A DNA stretch of 28,401 nucleotides from a virus: positions 1 through 28,401 of IMG/VR virus record IMGVR_UViG_3300009509_000084; one strand, 5' to 3'. This document shows positions 5,146 to 13,264 of this stretch, in pieces (within the stretch, counting starts at the first letter, position 1; each line of letters opens with the position of its first letter). The position numbers and the translations under genes are program-made. A model generated the notes under the pieces. That model ran no database searches. It saw nothing but the letters and a program-made list of their open reading frames with translations, and was not told where the DNA came from.

Positions 5146-5937
5146 TTAAATTCCTAAAAGATCTTTATCTAAGACAGCCAAAATTGCAGTTGCATTTACT
5201 CTGGTTCCTGCATTATCTGAAATAGCTGATAACAGAAAATCATTCTTCTCATCAAATCCAGCACTATAATCATATAATCTCGCAAAGTTAGTTTGATAAA
5301 GAGGAACCGAATCACCTTCTAGAAATACTCCCCCAAACGGGCGAGCTTTAAATCGAAAGCGTGCATCCTTTCCCTTTGCAACTGAAGCTGTTAACAAGAA
5401 TAAGTCTGCTGTTTTATTTCTTGGAACTGTATAATACCCATTATGAGTAACTTGTGAATCTTGTCGCATACAACCTTGAACTTTAGAAGGAGTATCAGGA
5501 ACTCCATCTGTCAGTGTATCTTGCTCTGCTAGATAAACATTTCCTTGAGTTTCGGTTACAGCTGTTGCCATGAAGAATGCACGCAACCAAGTAAGATCCG
5601 CACCTACACGTACTTGATTCTGTCCATTAAGAACAACAAAGCTTAATTGCTCATCGTAATTCTCATCTAATCCTCTAAGAACAAGAGTGTTCCCTACATC
5701 AGCTGCATCTGTACTTGAGACATACAGCGGCTGAGCAGACGTTAGAAAATTGATCTTACCACCACAATCCCAAATATCCTCTTCTACACCTGCTCCTAAG
5801 TCGCGATTCTCTCCAATAACAATTTCATTAGTAGAGCCTGGTATCTTACTATTGCCCAACATAAGTCTAAATTGTTGAGTATAGAGAACATCTGGAGCGA
5901 CTCCTTCTAATTCGTCTCTAACATCACGAAAAGCCAT
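5146..5937 (-). CDS. Virion structural protein, beta-rich (263 aa)
   Basis: The product is beta-rich with few long helices. Its features are an IWDCGGKINFL stretch near residue 56, LYVSSTDAADVGNTLVLRGL near 71-90, a LNGQNQVRV turn, and a C-terminus ending TAILAVLDKDLLGI. The pattern of a D-W-G-G motif, a serine-rich paired-strand region and a Val/Leu turn is one I associate with phage tail-fibre or particle-associated proteins of unknown exact role. It precedes the 249-aa protein in the same operon. No ribosome binding site is visible upstream of the ATG (a TAAAAA stretch). Confidence 0.6.
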   Translation of the reverse strand: MAFRDVRDELEGVAPDVLYTQQFRLMLGNSKIPGSTNEIVIGENRDLGAGVEEDIWDCGGKINFLTSAQPLYVSSTDAADVGNTLVLRGLDENYDEQLSFVVLNGQNQVRVGADLTWLRAFFMATAVTETQGNVYLAEQDTLTDGVPDTPSKVQGCMRQDSQVTHNGYYTVPRNKTADLFLLTASVAKGKDARFRFKARPFGGVFLEGDSVPLYQTNFARLYDYSAGFDEKNDFLLSAISDNAGTRVNATAILAVLDKDLLGI

Positions 5938-5954
5938 TTTTTATCTACTTTAAA

Positions 5955-8834
5955 TTAGATACTCATCATAGAATAAGGATCATATGGAGCCATTTGGGGC
6001 TGGATTGTTCTCTGTAACAGAGATATCAAGGTTTGTAACTTTTGAGCTGCAACAGCCTCTTGATCAGTTGGAGAGGGAAGAAAATCTCTTAAGCTTTCTA
6101 ATTCCTGTAAAGACATTTGACCTCCTAAGTAAGCATTTTTAATTGCTGTATTTGCTAATGATAATGCAGATCTATATTGAGTGCTTTCGGTAGGTCTTCC
6201 TGTAATTCTTTCCCCAAGTTTACCAAGAGGAGTAGCCAATGGACCAGTTCTTACTCCACCCCTTTGTAACATATCAAGTGCAACTGAGGCAGCATCAGCT
6301 GCTTGAGCAAATTGCTTTTCTCGTGCTCCTAACTCTCCAGGACCATCTCCAGCCCCTAATCCTAGCACTTCCAATATCGTCTTAACATCACTTGGCTCTG
6401 TTCCTTGCTGTAGTAATTGTAATGCTATTGTCCTAGATTGATCTCCACCTGGCATTCCCGCCATCATTCCAGTAGGTAATTCCATTGCAGGAGAAACGTC
6501 AGCCCCAAAGCCAGGTATTTGAGGAATAGGCCCTAGCCCTGCACCAACACCAAACGCTGGGGGTGCCCCCATTCCACCTACAGCTGGAGGAGGTGCTCCC
6601 ATTCCACCTGTAAATAGTTGAGCTCCTAAAACTGGAGCTAGTTGCTGCCCAATTGGAAGCAACCGTTGTCCTAACTGTGCCATAGCTCTTGATCCTAAAA
6701 TATTTTGTAAAGCAGGAGGAACTCCAATCGTTGGAAGCTGTCTTCTTCCTATACTCTCCAACGCTCGTGCTGCTAATGCTTCTCCTCCAGTTAAAACCGG
6801 CTCTGGTAAAACTCTCCCTAAAGTTCCTCCAAGAAATGTCCTGCCAGCGAATGCAGTCGTTCCACGTGCTCTTCGTAGAGCATTCTTAGCATGACCTCTC
6901 TTTATATATTCCATTAAAGGCGCGAGCTTCTTATTTACAGCTGTATACCCAGGAATATTTTTTCTCATATCCTTCAAAATAGCCTTTTCAACCGCTCGCA
7001 GTGCTTCTGCCTTTGCACTTGTAAGTTGTTCCCCAGTTAATTTATAAATATCATTTCGTATAGTAGCTAAAAGTGCTTGCTTTTCTGTACCTGAAATAGT
7101 TGGAGCTCCTAATTGTGCTATCATCTTTTCTCCAGTTTTTTCAGAAACTGTAACTGGAATTCCTTGTCTTTCAATTAACCTTATGACTCCAGCAACATCA
7201 GGGTCAACTGCCTTACCCCTAAATGGAATTTTCAGAACATTCAAGTCTGTCTGAATATCCTTTGCAAAATCAAGTCTAGGCTGGTTATAATTTGCCTGGT
7301 TTATGAGCCGTTGCCTTTCTCTACCTAAATTCCCAACTGTTTGATCAACTCTATTAATCGTTCCACTTGTACTAACAATAGCTTCTCCTTCATCTTCCAA
7401 AACATCGATAACTCGATTATATAAACGCCTATTCTCCGCAGGATTTGGAAATCTCACCGTAGGCTCTGCAGTAAGAATATCAACTTTTATATCACGTCCT
7501 AATCTACGAAATCGATTCTTCCATGTAGGATCTACACGATCTAAAAGAAATGCTGCAGGTTCACTTAAGACTTCATCTCCAGATCGTGCCAATTCCTGTA
7601 TCCATGTCTTATCCGCTGTAGTTAATTGTCTTTTTGCTGATAGCTGTTGTAATCTATCCATTTCCCAAGTTGTAGGACCTGTTATTCTTCTGAATTCCCT
7701 TACCTGGGGAACAACACGCTCCTCTGGGATCATAGCCCTTTCAAGTCTTGTAGGAGGGGCTCCCACTCTTGTTGCTTTATAAAATTCTTCCAGATTTCTT
7801 CCAGCACTATTGACCCGATCTTGTACCATACGGTCTGTAATCTTTGATGCTTCATACTCTCCTTTGACAGCTTTTCCTAACATTCCCTCAGAAATCCCAG
7901 GAGTCCCTCGCTTGATTCCGGCTTCGATTTGTTCCCGCGTTAAAGTAGTCTTTGGCAGTGGATCTACTAATCCAAGTTCTCTTGCCAGAGTTGGTTGTTT
8001 TCTTATAAAGTAACTCTGTTGTGCATTTGTTAACCCCAATCTCTTATCACTAAATGCTCTTAAAGCACCCTTCTCGAATTCAGAAGTAGTTCTAGATTGC
8101 CGAATAATAGGAGTAAATTCCTCCACATTGGCTGGCATAAGTTCTGGTTCAACCCCAGGTACAGCCGGTGCAGCTGGCGTAATGCGCTCTGGAACTTCTA
8201 ATGGAGCTTCTGGAACAATTTCCTCGACTCTTGGTGCTCTTGCACCTCGCAATCGCCCTGCTAACCTTCCTAGCCCATAAACTGCAGCACCACCAAGACC
8301 GCCTCCTAATGCTCCCATTCCCAATCCTCCCAGTACACTCATAGGATCTTCCCATTCAGCTTGAGCAAGTCCAGTAACAGCCCCAGGAACCATTCCTGTA
8401 GCAATTGCACTTTGAAGCGGAGTTAATGCTCTTCCTGCAACTGAAGTTATTGGAGCCGTAGGAGCTACTGTTGCAGCAATTGCAAGCATATCCTTTATAG
8501 TCTCCCCAAGAGGATCTCCATATTGAAATTCTTGCCACTTTTCAGGTTTCATAATAAGTGGCTTATATCCCAACGCAGCTTCTGGACCTCTTAATGTAGC
8601 AGCAGTGTATCCCAAACTCTCAATAGCCTTTTGAGGGAATTCAACAAAAGGAGTAATAAAACTCTTTGCCATTCCACCTAATGTTCCTAGAAGACCTCCA
8701 CCACGAGGTTGCTGTGGTTGGAGAAGCTGTGCTTGAGGAAGCCCTTGGGCTTGACCTCCAACACCACGAGCCATTTGATATGGCCTACCGGATTGAATAT
8801 ATGCCCTTGCGGCTTCACCACGCAATATTGCCAT
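5955..8834 (-). CDS. Large internal virion (ejection) protein (959 aa)
   Basis: This is the longest gene of the window. The first 200 residues are Gly/Ala-rich and include a membrane-like Gly-zipper around residues 165-195 (LGGLGMGALGGGLGGAAVYG). The centre (about 240-640) is helical and charged (many Arg, Glu, Gln). A second Gly/Met/Pro-rich region lies around 725-775 with repeated GGMGAPP, then a helical end. It has no enzyme motif that I can see. Size, composition and position after three smaller Ala/Gln-rich proteins resemble the internal proteins that short-tailed phages eject ahead of their DNA to span the cell envelope. The function is inferred from these traits, not from a family match. 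A GGAG lies about ten bases before the ATG. Confidence 0.55.
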   Translation of the reverse strand: MAILRGEAARAYIQSGRPYQMARGVGGQAQGLPQAQLLQPQQPRGGGLLGTLGGMAKSFITPFVEFPQKAIESLGYTAATLRGPEAALGYKPLIMKPEKWQEFQYGDPLGETIKDMLAIAATVAPTAPITSVAGRALTPLQSAIATGMVPGAVTGLAQAEWEDPMSVLGGLGMGALGGGLGGAAVYGLGRLAGRLRGARAPRVEEIVPEAPLEVPERITPAAPAVPGVEPELMPANVEEFTPIIRQSRTTSEFEKGALRAFSDKRLGLTNAQQSYFIRKQPTLARELGLVDPLPKTTLTREQIEAGIKRGTPGISEGMLGKAVKGEYEASKITDRMVQDRVNSAGRNLEEFYKATRVGAPPTRLERAMIPEERVVPQVREFRRITGPTTWEMDRLQQLSAKRQLTTADKTWIQELARSGDEVLSEPAAFLLDRVDPTWKNRFRRLGRDIKVDILTAEPTVRFPNPAENRRLYNRVIDVLEDEGEAIVSTSGTINRVDQTVGNLGRERQRLINQANYNQPRLDFAKDIQTDLNVLKIPFRGKAVDPDVAGVIRLIERQGIPVTVSEKTGEKMIAQLGAPTISGTEKQALLATIRNDIYKLTGEQLTSAKAEALRAVEKAILKDMRKNIPGYTAVNKKLAPLMEYIKRGHAKNALRRARGTTAFAGRTFLGGTLGRVLPEPVLTGGEALAARALESIGRRQLPTIGVPPALQNILGSRAMAQLGQRLLPIGQQLAPVLGAQLFTGGMGAPPPAVGGMGAPPAFGVGAGLGPIPQIPGFGADVSPAMELPTGMMAGMPGGDQSRTIALQLLQQGTEPSDVKTILEVLGLGAGDGPGELGAREKQFAQAADAASVALDMLQRGGVRTGPLATPLGKLGERITGRPTESTQYRSALSLANTAIKNAYLGGQMSLQELESLRDFLPSPTDQEAVAAQKLQTLISLLQRTIQPQMAPYDPYSMMSI

Positions 8835-8839
8835 ATTTA

Positions 8840-9343
8840 TTATTCTCCAAGTAAACTAGAGAACCTTCTTCGCATAGTCTCAGCCAACGTTGCTCTTGGG
8901 GCAGTAGCAGTAGCCTCTCTAAACGCTGCTCCTAAATCCCTAGGCATAGCAGGTTCTGCACCCTGTGGAGGCCCCCATAGACCCTTAAACCCAGGAATAA
9001 GACTCATAACAGCATGAAATGGTCTATAAGGCGCTGGCAACTGAGCTCCTGCGTATGGTACTGGTGGAGCCGGAGCAGCTTCATCTGGCACTTCAATCAT
9101 CAATTCTTCACCTCCCATACCCATTCCATAAGGATCATAATAGCCACCCAGGCCACCTGGACCACCTAGACCACCATAAGCGCCCATTTGAGGAGCCATC
9201 AATGCTGACATTATCATCTCTTGACCTGCACCTACATCTACTATTCCCGATCTTCCTAAGAGGTCAATAAATTGTAGTTGTCTATATTGTTCAGGCGTTA
9301 TATCGAATTCTCCAAATCTATATGTTGTACCTGTTGGGGGCAT
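8840..9343 (-). CDS. Putative internal virion protein (167 aa)
   Basis: After a polar start (PPTGTTYRFGEFDITPEQYR) the middle is extremely Gly/Met/Tyr-rich (GAYGGLGGPGGLGGYYDPYG, about residues 54-73), then Pro/Ala-rich, ending in a basic helix (ETMRRRFSSLLGE). Low-complexity Gly/Tyr segments like this suggest a flexible or self-associating protein. It sits five bases upstream of the 959-aa gene and shares its bias for Gly, Met and Pro, so I place both in the same ejection or core assembly. No homologous family recognised. Confidence 0.5.
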   Translation of the reverse strand: MPPTGTTYRFGEFDITPEQYRQLQFIDLLGRSGIVDVGAGQEMIMSALMAPQMGAYGGLGGPGGLGGYYDPYGMGMGGEELMIEVPDEAAPAPPVPYAGAQLPAPYRPFHAVMSLIPGFKGLWGPPQGAEPAMPRDLGAAFREATATAPRATLAETMRRRFSSLLGE

Positions 9344-9359
9344 TCTTCTAATTTAAAAT

Positions 9360-10148
9360 CTAATATAAAGCACGTCCAGTTGCAATTGCTTGCATTTGTC
9401 TTTGTAATTGTGGTGTTCGTTGTGGATATGGAATCATATCCATATACTTTCTATATATTGCAGCTCTCTCATTTCGATCAACAGTTTGAGCAATTTCTGC
9501 AGCCATATTTCGCAATAAATCCTCTTCTATTCCTCGTGCCTCTGCCATACCAGCCAACCTTTCAGCAACTCCAGGTCTCTCAACAATTTGTGCTCCTGCT
9601 CCTGCTCCAACTTCAGGAGGTACTTCCATGCTGATAGGCAATGTTGGCCATCTCGGTTGGGCTACTGCCGCTCGTGCAGCTGCTGCCGCTCGTGCTTTGT
9701 CCGCCTCAGCTGCTTGGAATAACATCTGATACCTTTGAAACGCTCTACTATACGCTTGAGCTGCACCTTGTTGTCCAAGCTGTGCAGCTTGTAAAGCCCT
9801 ACTTTGCATCTCTGATGCTCGTCCTCCCAAAACATCAGATAAGGTACTTGCAGCAGATAATCTACCAGCTAATCCCCCTAACTCAGTTCCCATCAAAGAC
9901 ATCTTCTGTTGTGGAGTCAAACTAGCAGCTGTAGTTCCTGCAGCTAAACCTTGATATGGAATTTCCATAAATCGAGGTAGGAATTCACGCATCATACGCT
10001 CAGTTTCACCTACACTTCTTTGTAATATAGGCGTCCATTCTCTTTGGACAGCTTGCCTTGTTTGCTGCCATAGCTCAGGACTTTCATAAGGCCTTAATGC
10101 TGTCTCGGCTTCTCTCATTCTGGCCTCAGCTTCTTCTAGAGTTGCCAT
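9360..10148 (-). CDS. Putative internal virion protein, Ala/Gln/Arg-rich (262 aa)
   Basis: Almost wholly helical, with long runs such as LEEAEARMREAETALRPYE at the start and SRAFQRYQMLFQAAEADKAR, followed by an Ala-rich segment near residue 160. It has no Cys and few aromatic residues outside the helices, as in ejection proteins of podoviruses. It begins with ATG after an AATATTCAATA stretch, with no ribosome binding site, 20 bp downstream of the 242-aa gene. It is probably translated from the same mRNA and packaged inside the head. Confidence 0.5.
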   Translation of the reverse strand: MATLEEAEARMREAETALRPYESPELWQQTRQAVQREWTPILQRSVGETERMMREFLPRFMEIPYQGLAAGTTAASLTPQQKMSLMGTELGGLAGRLSAASTLSDVLGGRASEMQSRALQAAQLGQQGAAQAYSRAFQRYQMLFQAAEADKARAAAAARAAVAQPRWPTLPISMEVPPEVGAGAGAQIVERPGVAERLAGMAEARGIEEDLLRNMAAEIAQTVDRNERAAIYRKYMDMIPYPQRTPQLQRQMQAIATGRALY

Positions 10149-10169
10149 TATTGAATATTAATAATTATA

Positions 10170-10898
10170 TTAGAACCTAACTGGAGCACTTGGCATTCCT
10201 AATATACTTTCAACAGGCTTTGGAGGTCGAAACTGTGATCCAATTGTTCTAGCATACTCTTCCCATGTTGGCATTGTAGGAGCCTCTGGTGTTCTCCCTA
10301 ATTCAATAGATCTCATAAACGCTTCTTCTGCAGGTCTATAAAATAGTTCTTCAAATCCTCGTCTCCTCTGACCTATCCAATCAAGTAATTGTGCTCGTCT
10401 CCTTCTTTCTGCCTCTGCCTCAATTGCTCCAAAACCCCCTAACGCTCTTCCAAACCGTCCTCCACCAGTTCTTGCTAATTGAGTTCCATACTCCTGTTGT
10501 TGCTGACGAAGTTCTCGTTGAATAAATGGATCAATTTGAGCTGCGGCCTCTTGTTCGACTGTTGGTAATAAAGTCTCCCACGCTTTATAAAACGGAAGAA
10601 CTTCACTAAATAATGGTCCGGTATAAACATCCCTTGCTCCTGCCATTTCTGCGAATTGTTCCGGTAACGCTGGAGCTGGAGCCGGCGCTGGAGGAGTCGG
10701 GGCTGGAGATGGAGGTGGAGGAGCTGGAGCTTCTCCAAACTCTCCTGCACGAACCTTATTCAATAACCAAATATTCTGAGAATAAGTCCCACGATACGGT
10801 CCTTGTGGAGACCCCAATCGTTCATATAATTGCTTTTGACGTTGATATGAACTACCTGTTAATCCAGGCACATTCATAATTTCCTGATAAAGTGCCAT
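10170..10898 (-). CDS. Putative internal virion protein with Pro/Ala linker (242 aa)
   Basis: Residues 1-55 are globular (YQEIMNVPGLTGSSYQRQKQ). Residues about 57-80 are a Pro/Ala linker (APAPPPPSPAPTPPAPAPAP). Then comes a helical Gln/Arg/Glu-rich part with a GGGRFGRALGGFG segment that resembles Gly-rich motifs of ejection proteins. It has the best ribosome binding site in the window, AAGGAGGT seven bases before the ATG. The AGGAGG also encodes the last two Arg residues of the basic frame just upstream. It heads the block of four Ala/Gln/Gly-rich genes. Confidence 0.55.
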   Translation of the reverse strand: MALYQEIMNVPGLTGSSYQRQKQLYERLGSPQGPYRGTYSQNIWLLNKVRAGEFGEAPAPPPPSPAPTPPAPAPAPALPEQFAEMAGARDVYTGPLFSEVLPFYKAWETLLPTVEQEAAAQIDPFIQRELRQQQQEYGTQLARTGGGRFGRALGGFGAIEAEAERRRRAQLLDWIGQRRRGFEELFYRPAEEAFMRSIELGRTPEAPTMPTWEEYARTIGSQFRPPKPVESILGMPSAPVRF

Positions 10899-10901
10899 AG
10901 T

Positions 10902-10973
10902 TTACCTCCTTACTCTTCGCCGCCATGTAGAGCCAGAGCGACGCTTTGAGTATGACTTCTTTTGCTTAACAGC
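10902..10973 (-). CDS. Basic 23-residue frame, possible +1 extension of the 64-aa protein
   Basis: Directly after the 64-aa gene the +1 frame is open for 23 codons, encoding AVKQKKSYSKRRSGSTWRRR plus three more residues, half of them Lys or Arg. It has no start codon of its own: the only ATG (10975-10977) is one base out of frame and is followed by TGA in this frame. The composition matches the neighbouring basic genes, so it looks coding. It could be reached by a +1 shift at TGT TAA G, or one base may have been inserted into an original ATG-GCT start. Confidence 0.4.
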   Translation of the reverse strand, partial: AVKQKKSYSKRRSGSTWRRRVRR

Positions 10974-11160
10974 TCATTTTAGATTTTTTGTTGCCCATGC
11001 CTTTATTGGAGTTCACTCCAGATTTCTTGTACCCTTTATTCATATAACCCATCTTAGCACTTCTTTGATAGGTTTCTTGTTTTCCGCCGTTAGCCTTTCT
11101 TCTTTTTATGATACCAATGCCTTGGGAAGAACTAACAGATGCACCACCATTATAGGCCAT
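10966..11160 (-). CDS. Small basic protein (64 aa)
   Basis: Rich in Gly, Asn, Lys and Ser. It begins AYNGGASVSSSQGIGIIKRR and ends NKKSKMSC, with a methionine/lysine-rich tail and no hydrophobic core or membrane helix. It belongs to a run of basic genes between the fibre modules and the internal proteins. Like them it may bind or condense DNA inside the particle, which is an inference from charge only. Reading its last codons in the +1 frame adds a strongly basic tail (see 10902-10973). Confidence 0.6.
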   Translation of the reverse strand: MAYNGGASVSSSQGIGIIKRRKANGGKQETYQRSAKMGYMNKGYKKSGVNSNKGMGNKKSKMSC

Positions 11161-11186
11161 GATAAATGAGATAAAATATAAAATAA

Positions 11187-11396
11187 TTATCTTCCACGAT
11201 GTCTGTTGCGTCGTTTCGTATTACGGCTTTTCCGACCTCCTCGGCTCTTTCGTTTCTTCTTGCTTTTCTTTTTCTCTCGAGATGGTTTCCATCCTAACTT
11301 TCGTAACGTTCCATAGATATATGCTCCTGCACGCTTCTTACTAAATCCCCTCTTCTTAGCTTCTCTTTTGAGCTTTCTTTCTACTTTTTTTGGCAT
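11187..11396 (-). CDS. Small Lys/Arg-rich protein (69 aa)
   Basis: The N-terminal half has a short conserved-looking motif, KKRGFSKKRAGAYIYGTLRK ending LGWKPS, which I recall from many phage genomes as an uncharacterised small domain. The C-terminal half is a protamine-like tail of Lys, Arg, Ser and Gly. Net charge is very high. It is likely a nucleic-acid-binding virion or packaging component. The start ATG begins MPKKVERKL; there is no strong ribosome binding site. Confidence 0.65.
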   Translation of the reverse strand: MPKKVERKLKREAKKRGFSKKRAGAYIYGTLRKLGWKPSREKKKSKKKRKSRGGRKSRNTKRRNRHRGR

Positions 11397-11415
11397 AGTC
11401 TCTATATTCTAAAAT

Positions 11416-11646
11416 TTATTTCTCTTTTCTCTTCTTCCTCTTCGATTTTCTAAATTTAGCTCGTGCTGTGCGCCAATAAGCTGCCCCAGCTACTGCCTCT
11501 GGACTTCTAGCTCCTGCTGCAGCTGCCTTTCTTTTGATCTTTTTAAACGTAGAGGGCTTCATAATTGCTCCACGCTTCTGCCTACGTCTCCATTTGCGCA
11601 AACTTTTACTCGTTTTTTGTCTTCGTTGTCTTCTTCGACGACCCAT
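11416..11646 (-). CDS. Small Lys/Arg-rich protein (76 aa)
   Basis: The start is an Arg-rich stretch (GRRRRQRRQKTSKSLRKWRR), followed by a helical motif (RKAAAAGARSPEAVAGAAYW) and a Lys-rich end. The central motif aligns in spacing with the AGAYIYGTLRK motif of the next gene (aromatic, Arg, Lys, Ser in the same order), so the two may be diverged paralogues. DNA binding or condensation in the head is the likely role by charge. Confidence 0.65.
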   Translation of the reverse strand: MGRRRRQRRQKTSKSLRKWRRRQKRGAIMKPSTFKKIKRKAAAAGARSPEAVAGAAYWRTARAKFRKSKRKKRKEK

Positions 11647-11663
11647 ATTATTTCAAAAATTAA

Positions 11664-11828
11664 TTAAGCTATAGGAAGTTCTTCCTTAACAATCTCTTTT
11701 ATAACATCTTCTGCATTAGATTTACCTATCCCAAAGGTCTCATTTACAAGTTCCTCAGTTGATTGAGGATGTTTTTGTTTGTCGACCCAGTTATTTTTTT
11801 TATTTTGTATTAGCTGTTGTATTAGCAT
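11664..11828 (-). CDS. Hypothetical protein with HhH-like motif (54 aa)
   Basis: The frame starts MLIQQLIQNKKNNW and fills the gap between the fibre gene and the basic cluster. The second half, NETFGIGKSNAEDVIKEIVK, has the G-x-G with flanking helices of a helix-hairpin-helix DNA-binding motif, although one motif alone is weak evidence. The upstream sequence has no clear ribosome binding site and starts 16 bases after the previous stop. Confidence 0.5.
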   Translation of the reverse strand: MLIQQLIQNKKNNWVDKQKHPQSTEELVNETFGIGKSNAEDVIKEIVKEELPIA

Positions 11829-11843
11829 TATCTATATTTAGAA

Positions 11844-12584
11844 CTATTCAAGTGCTTCGGTAAATGCAAATATATTAATTACATCATCATCGAAATCTGC
11901 ACCTATGGCGTATAAAACAAAATCGTTAGTTTGCGATTCGCAGTAAATTACAATTCCCCCAAGAACTTCCCAATACGGCATTGGCTGATAACTATCAGTT
12001 CCTCCTATATTTCGCTTTAATTGACATAAGAAAGCAGGAGGATAACCATAGTTATGGCTTACTGTCACTGTATTTCCAGCTGTTGGCCCTGCCGTCGAAT
12101 AGACATCTCTAATCTGCAATGTATTAAAACTTGAATAGAATGATTGGTTAGTATCCGACGAACTAAACACATCTTCACCATCTTGTGATACTTTTATCCC
12201 ATAATCAGAACTCTTGGTTCCCGTAAACTCTGTAAAGCTCGTATCAGCAGGATCATACATTATGAAATATGCAACTTTATCCCCATTGGCTGTACCAGTA
12301 AACCTTAACTTGCTACTATCAATTACTGCTTCAATTCCTGCTACACCTAGGCCCATTGATAGAATATACCCTGAATCGTGGCTTACATCGTAGGAGTAAG
12401 CTAAAAACGCTGGTTCATATCCCAATGAATGGCTTACATCAGTTGGTGTTCCAGTTGCTGTTACATTTCCTGAACTATGAATTTTTAAAGAGTTGAAACC
12501 TGAATTATAAACTAGATTCTTATTAGCCGTTGATAATACATCTTCACCTGGTTTACTAACCTTTATCCCATAATCACCAGCCAT
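11844..12584 (-). CDS. Tail-fibre-like protein with two DYGIK modules (246 aa)
   Basis: Two tandem copies of a module of about 120 residues make up the protein. Copy 1 (residues 3-120) starts GDYGIKVSKPGEDV and has SHSLGYEPAFL near residue 51. Copy 2 (127-246) starts SDYGIKVSQDGEDVFSS and has VSHNYGYPPAFL near residue 174. Each module is beta-rich and probably folds alone. A third copy is the adjacent 130-aa gene. Such modules are usual in appendage proteins that bind host surfaces. The ATG overlaps the stop of the 130-aa gene (TAATG), so translation is coupled. Confidence 0.65.
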   Translation of the reverse strand: MAGDYGIKVSKPGEDVLSTANKNLVYNSGFNSLKIHSSGNVTATGTPTDVSHSLGYEPAFLAYSYDVSHDSGYILSMGLGVAGIEAVIDSSKLRFTGTANGDKVAYFIMYDPADTSFTEFTGTKSSDYGIKVSQDGEDVFSSSDTNQSFYSSFNTLQIRDVYSTAGPTAGNTVTVSHNYGYPPAFLCQLKRNIGGTDSYQPMPYWEVLGGIVIYCESQTNDFVLYAIGADFDDDVINIFAFTEALE

Positions 12585-12976
12585 TATGCATTTATCCCTT
12601 CGTCATAAAGTAAGTAATAATAATAATCAAAAGTCTTATTACCTGCCGCTGAAGCATAAAAATATAGAACTACATTATCCAAATCGCTCGCATCATTCTG
12701 TATATAAACTGCATCAGTTGCTACTGCTATTATCCCACGACCAATTTTCTTGTTATTGGCAGAGGCTATTCCCCAAAACAATAGAATCATTGGGTTATAG
12801 CCTAAATTATGATTTATTGTTACAGTATCTGTATTTCCTGCTAAAACCGTAATTGTTCCTCCTCCATTCAAATCGACCTTTAATACCTTGTACTTACTCC
12901 ATAGATTAAAGTCCCTTGGGTCGGAACTGAAAACATCACTTCCTGCTTTTGCTGCTTTAATTCCATAATCTGCCAT
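12584..12976 (-). CDS. Tail-fibre-like protein with one DYGIK module (130 aa)
   Basis: A single module: ADYGIKAAKAGSDVFSSDP at the start, VTINHNLGYNPMILLFWG near residues 52-69, and a Tyr-rich end (TFDYYYYLLYDEG). The order of motifs equals that of the two modules in the 246-aa protein, so one gene arose from the other by duplication. It lies between the 94-aa protein and the two-module protein, forming with them a likely fibre or appendage set. Confidence 0.65.
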   Translation of the reverse strand: MADYGIKAAKAGSDVFSSDPRDFNLWSKYKVLKVDLNGGGTITVLAGNTDTVTINHNLGYNPMILLFWGIASANNKKIGRGIIAVATDAVYIQNDASDLDNVVLYFYASAAGNKTFDYYYYLLYDEGINA

Positions 12977-12978
12977 GA

Positions 12979-13263
12979 TTAAAACCCATTTGCATCAAAT
13001 CCAATCAATACTCTATCATTTGCCCCATCGTTGATTATTATTCTCTTATTCTTTGCATCAATCTTCAATAATCCTTGTTTTCCTAGTTTAATTACTCCTT
13101 CACTTCCAATAGTTCCACCAACAATATAATCAGACTTCAATCTTGTTATATCCCCACGACTTCCACTACTAGCAGTACTATAATTCACTGTATATAGAAA
13201 ATTATTAAAACCAGCTTCGCTTAAATCCTTGATATCTATATCTTTTTGTTTCAATTCTGCCAT
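12979..13263 (-). CDS. Small virion appendage protein (94 aa)
   Basis: The first part is polar (LKQKDIDIKDLSEAGFNNF). The end, LKIDAKNKRIIINDGANDRV with LIGF after it, is a strand-turn-strand unit that I recall from short phage tail or fibre proteins. No catalytic motif. It starts one base after the nozzle gene and ends two bases before the DYGIK-module gene, in one operon. Likely an adaptor that joins fibre modules to the tail, by position. Confidence 0.5.
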   Translation of the reverse strand: MAELKQKDIDIKDLSEAGFNNFLYTVNYSTASSGSRGDITRLKSDYIVGGTIGSEGVIKLGKQGLLKIDAKNKRIIINDGANDRVLIGFDANGF

Positions 13264-13264
13264 T

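Noticed and set aside
8149-8538. Ser/Arg/Cys-rich ORFs inside the 959-aa gene
   Set aside because: They are shadows in another minus-strand frame of a Gly/Ala-rich gene and have no signals of their own.
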